A program made the translations under genes and the position numbers. The notes beneath the pieces are model-generated. The model was not told where the DNA came from. It saw only the letters and a program-made list of their open reading frames with translations, and did no database searches. Source: CAYYWV01 sp964475385 (GTDB lineage: Bacteria > Pseudomonadota > Alphaproteobacteria > JAAXGF01). Taken from it: 12,160 nucleotides of DNA. Positions within the stretch are counted from its first letter, which is position 1, and each line of letters opens with the position of its first letter. Below, piece after piece: positions 8,391-12,160 of this stretch. The stretch is taken from NCBI GenBank assembly GCA_964475385.1, contig CAYYWV010000075.1, positions 1 through 12,160 on the forward strand, in the 5' to 3' direction.

Positions 8391-9338
8391 ATGAACTGGC
8401 TCACCAACTTCGTCCGGCCCAAGATCCGGGCGCTGGTCCGCAAAAGCGACATTCCCGAGAACCTGTGGGAGAAGTGCCCCGCCTGCGAGCAGATGATCTT
8501 TCATCGCGATCTCGCGCCCAATCTTTACGTCTGCCAGCACTGCGGCTGGCACATGCGGATCGCGGTCAAGGCGCGGCTCGAATCGCTGTTCGACGACGGA
8601 ACCTACCAGCGGATCGAACTCCCCAAGGCGCCGGTCGACCCGCTTCGCTTCCGCGACAGCAAGCGCTACGTCGACCGCCTCAAAGAGGCCCAGAACAAGA
8701 CCGGCGAGCAGGACGCGCTGGTCGTCGCCCACGGCGAGATGGGCGGCATGGGGGTGGTGGTCGCGGTCTTCGACTTTCGCTTCATGGGGGGGTCTATGGG
8801 GGTCGCCGTGGGCGAGGGGCTGGTCGCCGCCGCCCGGCTCGCGACGCTCCAAGGCGCGCCCTTGATCGTGTTTCCGGCTTCGGGCGGGGCGCGGATGCAG
8901 GAAGGCGTGCTTTCGCTGATGCAGATGGCGCGCACGACCATCGCCATCGACGAGGTCAAGGAGGCGGGGCTTCCTTACGTGGTGGTGCTGACCAACCCGA
9001 CCACCGGCGGGGTGACCGCATCGTTCGCCATGCTCGGCGACATCACGCTCGCCGAGCCCGGCGCGATCATCGGTTTCGCCGGCGCCCGGGTGATCGAGGA
9101 GACGATCCACGAGAAGCTCCCCGAAGGCTTTCAGCGCGCCGAGTACCTCTACGATCACGGCATGGTCGACATGGTGGTCCACCGTCGCGACCTGCGCGCG
9201 ACCCTGATCCGGATCCTCGATCTTCTTCAGAACCGCGGGCCGGTGGCCGAGGTCGTGAGCCTGCCCCAGCCCGAGCTCGAAATTCCCGCGCCGGGATCGG
9301 ACGCGGCCGACGAGAAGGACGACGGCGCTGAAGAGTGA
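8391..9338 (+). CDS. accD: Acetyl-CoA carboxylase carboxyltransferase subunit beta
   Basis: AccD, with AccA, transfers the carboxyl group from carboxybiotin to acetyl-CoA to make malonyl-CoA for fatty acid synthesis. The 315-residue protein starts with the AccD-specific zinc finger, with Cys29, Cys32, Cys48 and Cys51 (CPAC and CQHC pairs). The crotonase-fold carboxyltransferase follows, including MGGSMGVAVGEG (132-143), SGGARMQEG (164-172), TTGGVTASFAMLGD (204-217) and GFAGARVIEETI (228-239). The tail after about 285 is acidic and low complexity. The ATG at 8391 has AGGG at 8382-8385 upstream and is 18 bases after trpA. Its 3' end holds the ribosome binding site and start of folC. The trpFBA-accD-folC order is a known alphaproteobacterial arrangement. 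In E. coli, AccD is also reported to bind its own mRNA; nothing here tests that. Confidence 0.97.
   Translation: MNWLTNFVRPKIRALVRKSDIPENLWEKCPACEQMIFHRDLAPNLYVCQHCGWHMRIAVKARLESLFDDGTYQRIELPKAPVDPLRFRDSKRYVDRLKEAQNKTGEQDALVVAHGEMGGMGVVVAVFDFRFMGGSMGVAVGEGLVAAARLATLQGAPLIVFPASGGARMQEGVLSLMQMARTTIAIDEVKEAGLPYVVVLTNPTTGGVTASFAMLGDITLAEPGAIIGFAGARVIEETIHEKLPEGFQRAEYLYDHGMVDMVVHRRDLRATLIRILDLLQNRGPVAEVVSLPQPELEIPAPGSDAADEKDDGAEE
9315..9330 (+). promoter_or_regulatory. folC ribosome binding site and CTG start region
   Basis: AAGGA at 9315-9319 lies eight bases before CTG at 9328-9330, inside the last codons of accD. This pairing decides the folC start, because the folC frame has no ATG, GTG or TTG between its upstream stop (9256-9258) and the GTG at 9451, yet the encoded residues from 9328 onward are clearly FolC-like. 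The motif and spacing are seen; use of CTG as initiator is inferred. Confidence 0.55.
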
Positions 9339-10608
9339 CGTTCTGCTCGCGCGTCTTCTCGCGCTTCACCCCAAGCTGATCGACCTCTCGCTCGGGCGCA
9401 TCGAGCGGCTGCTCGCCGCGCTCGGCCACCCCGAAGAGCGCCTGCCTCCCGTGGTCCACGTCGCGGGGACCAACGGCAAGGGCAGCACCATCGCCTACAT
9501 GCGCGCCGCCCTCGAGGCCGCGGGCTATCGCGTGCACGCCTACACCTCGCCCCATCTCACCCGGTTTCACGAGCGCATCCGCCTTGCCGGCCGGCTGATC
9601 GACGAGCCTGCGCTCGCGGCGCTGCTCGAGGAGTGCGAGGCCGCCAACGCGGGCGCGCCGATCACCTTCTTCGAGGTCACCACGGCGGCCGCCTTTCTCG
9701 CCTTTTCGCGCGCGCCCGCCGATGCGCTGCTTCTCGAATGCGGGCTCGGCGGACGGCTCGATGCGACCAATGTGATCGCGCGCCCGGCGCTCACCGTGAT
9801 CACGCCGGTCTCGATCGACCACACCCAGTACCTCGGCGAAGGGCTGGCTGCGATCGCGGGCGAGAAGGCGGGGGTGCTCAAGCCCGGGGTGACGGCGGTG
9901 ATCGGGCCCCAGCCCGCGCCGGCGGCCGAGCGGATCGCGGCCGTGGCGGCGGCGCGCGGCGCGCCCTTGATCCGCCACGGGATCGATTTCCACGCCCATA
10001 TCGAAGGCGACGCCATGCGCTACGTCGCAGGCGGCCGGACGCGCCGGCTTCCGCTGCCGGCGCTGCCCGGCCCTTATCAAATCGACAATGCGGCGACGGC
10101 GGTGGCCGCGCTCGGCGCGCTCAAGGACTTCGCGGTCGGCTGGGATGCGATTGCGACGGCGCTGACTACGGTCGACTGGCCGGCCCGTCTGCAAAAGCTC
10201 GGCCGCGGCCCGTTGGTCGATCGCTTGCCCGCGGGCTGGGAGCTGTGGCTCGATTCTGGGCACAATCCGGCGGCCGGCGAGGCCCTCGCCCGCGCGCTCG
10301 CGGGCTGGGGCGCGCGCCCGCTCCACCTCGTCGTCGGGATGCTCGAGACCAAGGATGCGGAGGGCTTCCTCGCGCCGTTCGCGAACGTCGCGCAAAGCGC
10401 CGCCTGCATCGCGATTCCGGGCGAGGCGACGAGCCGGTCGGCCGACGATCTCGCGCGCGCAGCCCGCGCCGTCGGGCTGGATGCGGCCGCCGCGCCTTCG
10501 CCCGCCGCCGCGCTCGACCGTCTCGTCCAGAGCGCGCCCGGGCCCGCGCGGGTGCTCATCTGCGGCTCGATCTATCTCGCCGGGCGCATCCTCGCCGAGA
10601 ACGGCTAA
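9328..10608 (+). CDS. folC: Bifunctional folylpolyglutamate synthase/dihydrofolate synthase
   Basis: FolC adds glutamate to dihydropteroate and to reduced folates, using ATP. The 426-residue product has the P-loop VAGTNGKGS (45-53), YTSPHL (72-77), ECGLGGRLDATN (137-148), SIDH (162-165), the EKAG motif with Lys180 (the position carbamylated in E. coli FolC), and DSGHNP (309-314) in the C-terminal Mur-ligase-like domain. The start is unusual. The first conventional start, GTG at 9451, would begin inside the strand leading to the P-loop and drop 41 residues. Those residues (SDVLLARLLALHPK, then IDLSLGRIERLLAALGHP) match the N-terminus I know from alphaproteobacterial FolC. CTG at 9328 with AAGGA at 9315-9319 fits best and overlaps accD by 11 bases. 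If CTG is rejected, the annotated gene would be 9451-10608. It is convergent with the next gene. Confidence 0.9.
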   Translation: MKSDVLLARLLALHPKLIDLSLGRIERLLAALGHPEERLPPVVHVAGTNGKGSTIAYMRAALEAAGYRVHAYTSPHLTRFHERIRLAGRLIDEPALAALLEECEAANAGAPITFFEVTTAAAFLAFSRAPADALLLECGLGGRLDATNVIARPALTVITPVSIDHTQYLGEGLAAIAGEKAGVLKPGVTAVIGPQPAPAAERIAAVAAARGAPLIRHGIDFHAHIEGDAMRYVAGGRTRRLPLPALPGPYQIDNAATAVAALGALKDFAVGWDAIATALTTVDWPARLQKLGRGPLVDRLPAGWELWLDSGHNPAAGEALARALAGWGARPLHLVVGMLETKDAEGFLAPFANVAQSAACIAIPGEATSRSADDLARAARAVGLDAAAAPSPAAALDRLVQSAPGPARVLICGSIYLAGRILAENG

Positions 10609-10632
10609 GGCCGGAAAGCCGCATCGGCCTTA
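10606..10632. terminator. Stop-codon inverted repeat between convergent genes
   Basis: TAAGGCCG at 10606-10613 and CGGCCTTA at 10625-10632 form a perfect 8-bp inverted repeat with an 11-base loop. It begins with the folC TAA and ends with the TAA of the minus-strand gene, so it fills the whole space between the two coding regions. The symmetry suggests a bidirectional terminator or 3'-end stabiliser. No long T run follows on either strand, so it is not a textbook intrinsic terminator. Confidence 0.45.
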
Positions 10633-12160
10633 CAACGCGCGCAGGTACCAGTCGTACTCGGTCGGCGTGACGACGGCGTTGAAGGCGGCGTGCTCCTGGC
10701 GCTTGCAGGCGGCGAAGATGCGGCAGTACGCGGCCCCCAGGTAGTCGGGCAGCGCGCGCGCATCCTCGAAGGCGCGGATCGCGTCGAGCCAGTTGGACGG
10801 CAGGCTCTGGGGCGCGGTCTCGTAAGCGTTGCCCGCGACCGGCGGGCCGGGGTCGACCTTGCGCGTCAGGCCGTAATGGATGCCGGCGAGCACCGCTGCG
10901 GTCGCGAGATAGGGGTTGGCGTCGGCGCCCGCGGCGCGGTGCTCGATCCGGCGGTCCTTGGCCTCGCCCGCCGGCACGCGAAGCGCGACGGTGCGGTTGT
11001 TGTAGCCCCAGCTCGGCGCGAGCGGCGCGTAGCTTCCGGGTTGGAGCCGGCGGAAGGCGTTGGCGTTGGGGGCGAAAATCGCCATCGATTCGGCCATCAG
11101 CTCGCGCAGGCCCCCGATCGCGTGGCGCAACGCCTCCTCGCCGCCCGCGCGGCTCTCGTCGAACAGGTTGCGGCCGTCGCGGTCGAGCAAGCTCACGTGA
11201 ATGTGCAGCCCGTTGGCCGAAAGATCGGCGAAGGGCTTGGCCATGAAGGTCGCCTCCATTCCGTGGCGGCGCGCGACTCCTTTGACCGCGCGTTTGAGCA
11301 GCACCGCATGGTCGCAGGCCGCGAGCGCGTCCCTTTGATGGAGAAGGTTGATCTCGAACTGGCTGGGCGCGTACTCGGCGACCGCGACGCTCGCCGGAAT
11401 CCCCTGGACCGCGCAGGCGGCGGCGATCGCGTCGATCACCTCGGACACATCCTCGAGGTCGTCGATGCCGTAGACCTGGGTGTCGGTCGCCCGCCGCCCG
11501 GTGAGCGGCGAGCGCGGCGGCTGCGGCCGGCCGTCGGCGTCGCGCTCGCGGTCGAGCAGGTAGAACTCGAGCTCGAGCGCCACCACCGGCGTCAGCCCAA
11601 GCGGCGCGAACCGGGCCAGCACCTCGGCCAACCGATGGCGAGGGTCGAGGAAGAAGGGCCGGCCGTCTTCGTCGTACATGCTGGCGAGCGTCTGGCCGAG
11701 GGGGCGCTCGGCCCAGGGCGTCGGCGCGAGCGTGCGCGCGACCGCGAAGCACGGGTAGTCCGGGTCGCCGTCGCCCATGCCGATCCCGGTGGCGTCCACA
11801 TTGGACCCGGTCACGTCGAGGGCGAAGGTCGAACCCGGCATCAGCACCCCGCCCTTGAACAGCTTGTCCAGCGAAGCGGCGACGAGCCGCTTGCCGCGCA
11901 GGATTCCGGACAGGTCGCAGACCAGCATGTCGACCGCGGCGATCTCGGGATGCCGGGCGCGGAACGCGGCCGCCGGGCCGTCCGTCTCGGCGGGGCTCGG
12001 CGCCTTGTCGACGAAGTCGTGGGCGAGCACGCGGCCGCCGCTCGCCCGGGCGATGCGGCGCAGCACGTCGGGCCGCGGCATCCGGCGGCCGTGGAGATAG
12101 CGGCTCATGGACTGCTCGGTCACGCCAACCATTTCGGCGAATTCGCCGACCGACAACCCG
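10630..12160 (-). CDS. Helix-turn-helix domain fused to PuuA-like glutamine synthetase family enzyme (5' partial)
   Basis: Two domains share one uninterrupted frame. Counting from the TTG codon at 12156, residues 1-50 form an XRE/YdaS-like helix-turn-helix: EFAEMVGVTEQSMSRYLHG, then RRMPRPDVLRRIARASGG. From about residue 60 to 508 is a complete glutamine synthetase fold of the gamma-glutamylputrescine synthetase class. It shows LELEFYLL (194-201), EYAPSQFEINL (261-271), HIHVSL (318-323), RRLQPGSYAP (369-378), NNRTVALRVP (386-395) and RRIEHRAAGADANPYL (402-417). These supply the metal, ATP and glutamate ligands, so it is probably active, adding glutamate to an amine with ATP. The TTG is probably an internal leucine, because GL..EFAE is typical of mid-helix HTH sequence; the true start lies outside the window. 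An internal GTG (12028-12030) could start a GS-only form but has no clear ribosome binding site. Regulation of polyamine use is inference. Confidence 0.88.
   Translation of the reverse strand, partial: GLSVGEFAEMVGVTEQSMSRYLHGRRMPRPDVLRRIARASGGRVLAHDFVDKAPSPAETDGPAAAFRARHPEIAAVDMLVCDLSGILRGKRLVAASLDKLFKGGVLMPGSTFALDVTGSNVDATGIGMGDGDPDYPCFAVARTLAPTPWAERPLGQTLASMYDEDGRPFFLDPRHRLAEVLARFAPLGLTPVVALELEFYLLDRERDADGRPQPPRSPLTGRRATDTQVYGIDDLEDVSEVIDAIAAACAVQGIPASVAVAEYAPSQFEINLLHQRDALAACDHAVLLKRAVKGVARRHGMEATFMAKPFADLSANGLHIHVSLLDRDGRNLFDESRAGGEEALRHAIGGLRELMAESMAIFAPNANAFRRLQPGSYAPLAPSWGYNNRTVALRVPAGEAKDRRIEHRAAGADANPYLATAAVLAGIHYGLTRKVDPGPPVAGNAYETAPQSLPSNWLDAIRAFEDARALPDYLGAAYCRIFAACKRQEHAAFNAVVTPTEYDWYLRAL

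Noticed and set aside
12028..12030. GTG as an independent start for a GS-only protein
   Set aside because: No clear ribosome binding site precedes it, and the HTH-like residues continue in frame on both sides. The fused frame is the simpler reading, although a second short product cannot be excluded.
12154..12156. TTG as the true start of the HTH-GS gene
   Set aside because: The frame stays open to the window edge, and the residues around it (GLSVGEFAE) look like the inside of the first HTH helices, which normally have about ten residues before them. The gene is treated as 5' partial.

Overview
This is a GC-rich chromosomal segment from a bacterium that looks like an alphaproteobacterium, probably from the Rhodospirillales or a related order. 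The reasons are the high GC content, coding runs with almost no spacing, and the gene order rpsA - sppA - ihfB - lapA-like - (OCD-family gene) - pyrF - trpF - trpB - trpA - accD - folC. To my knowledge this order is a conserved housekeeping neighbourhood in that class. I cannot name the genus from sequence alone.

Layout. Positions 1-176 are the rpsA leader, with a plausible sigma70-type promoter and GC-rich hairpins. Next come rpsA (ribosomal protein S1, with an added acidic/alanine-rich tail) and sppA (a membrane-anchored S49 peptidase). After a 104-base gap there is a second set: ihfB (IHF beta), a small LapA-domain membrane protein, and an ornithine cyclodeaminase/mu-crystallin family protein whose active-site residues look wrong for a true cyclodeaminase. 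A 92-base gap with a -10-like element precedes a tight run of pyrF, trpF, trpB, trpA, accD and folC. Its junctions range from a 4-base overlap to an 18-base gap, and accD and folC overlap if folC starts where its homology begins. This run joins UMP synthesis, the last steps of tryptophan synthesis, the acetyl-CoA carboxylase carboxyltransferase and folate polyglutamylation.

The right end (10630-12160) is a convergent minus-strand gene that runs off the window. It is a glutamine synthetase family enzyme of the PuuA/gamma-glutamylputrescine synthetase type, with an in-frame N-terminal helix-turn-helix domain. This enzyme-regulator fusion is the most unusual thing in the window. Two smaller points also stand out: folC has no ATG, GTG or TTG start at the right place and appears to begin at a CTG with a good ribosome binding site, and the convergent folC and HTH-GS genes share a perfect 8-bp inverted repeat that contains both stop codons.

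I found no tRNA, rRNA, insertion sequence, CRISPR array or phage gene. Most of the window is ordinary core metabolism and translation.
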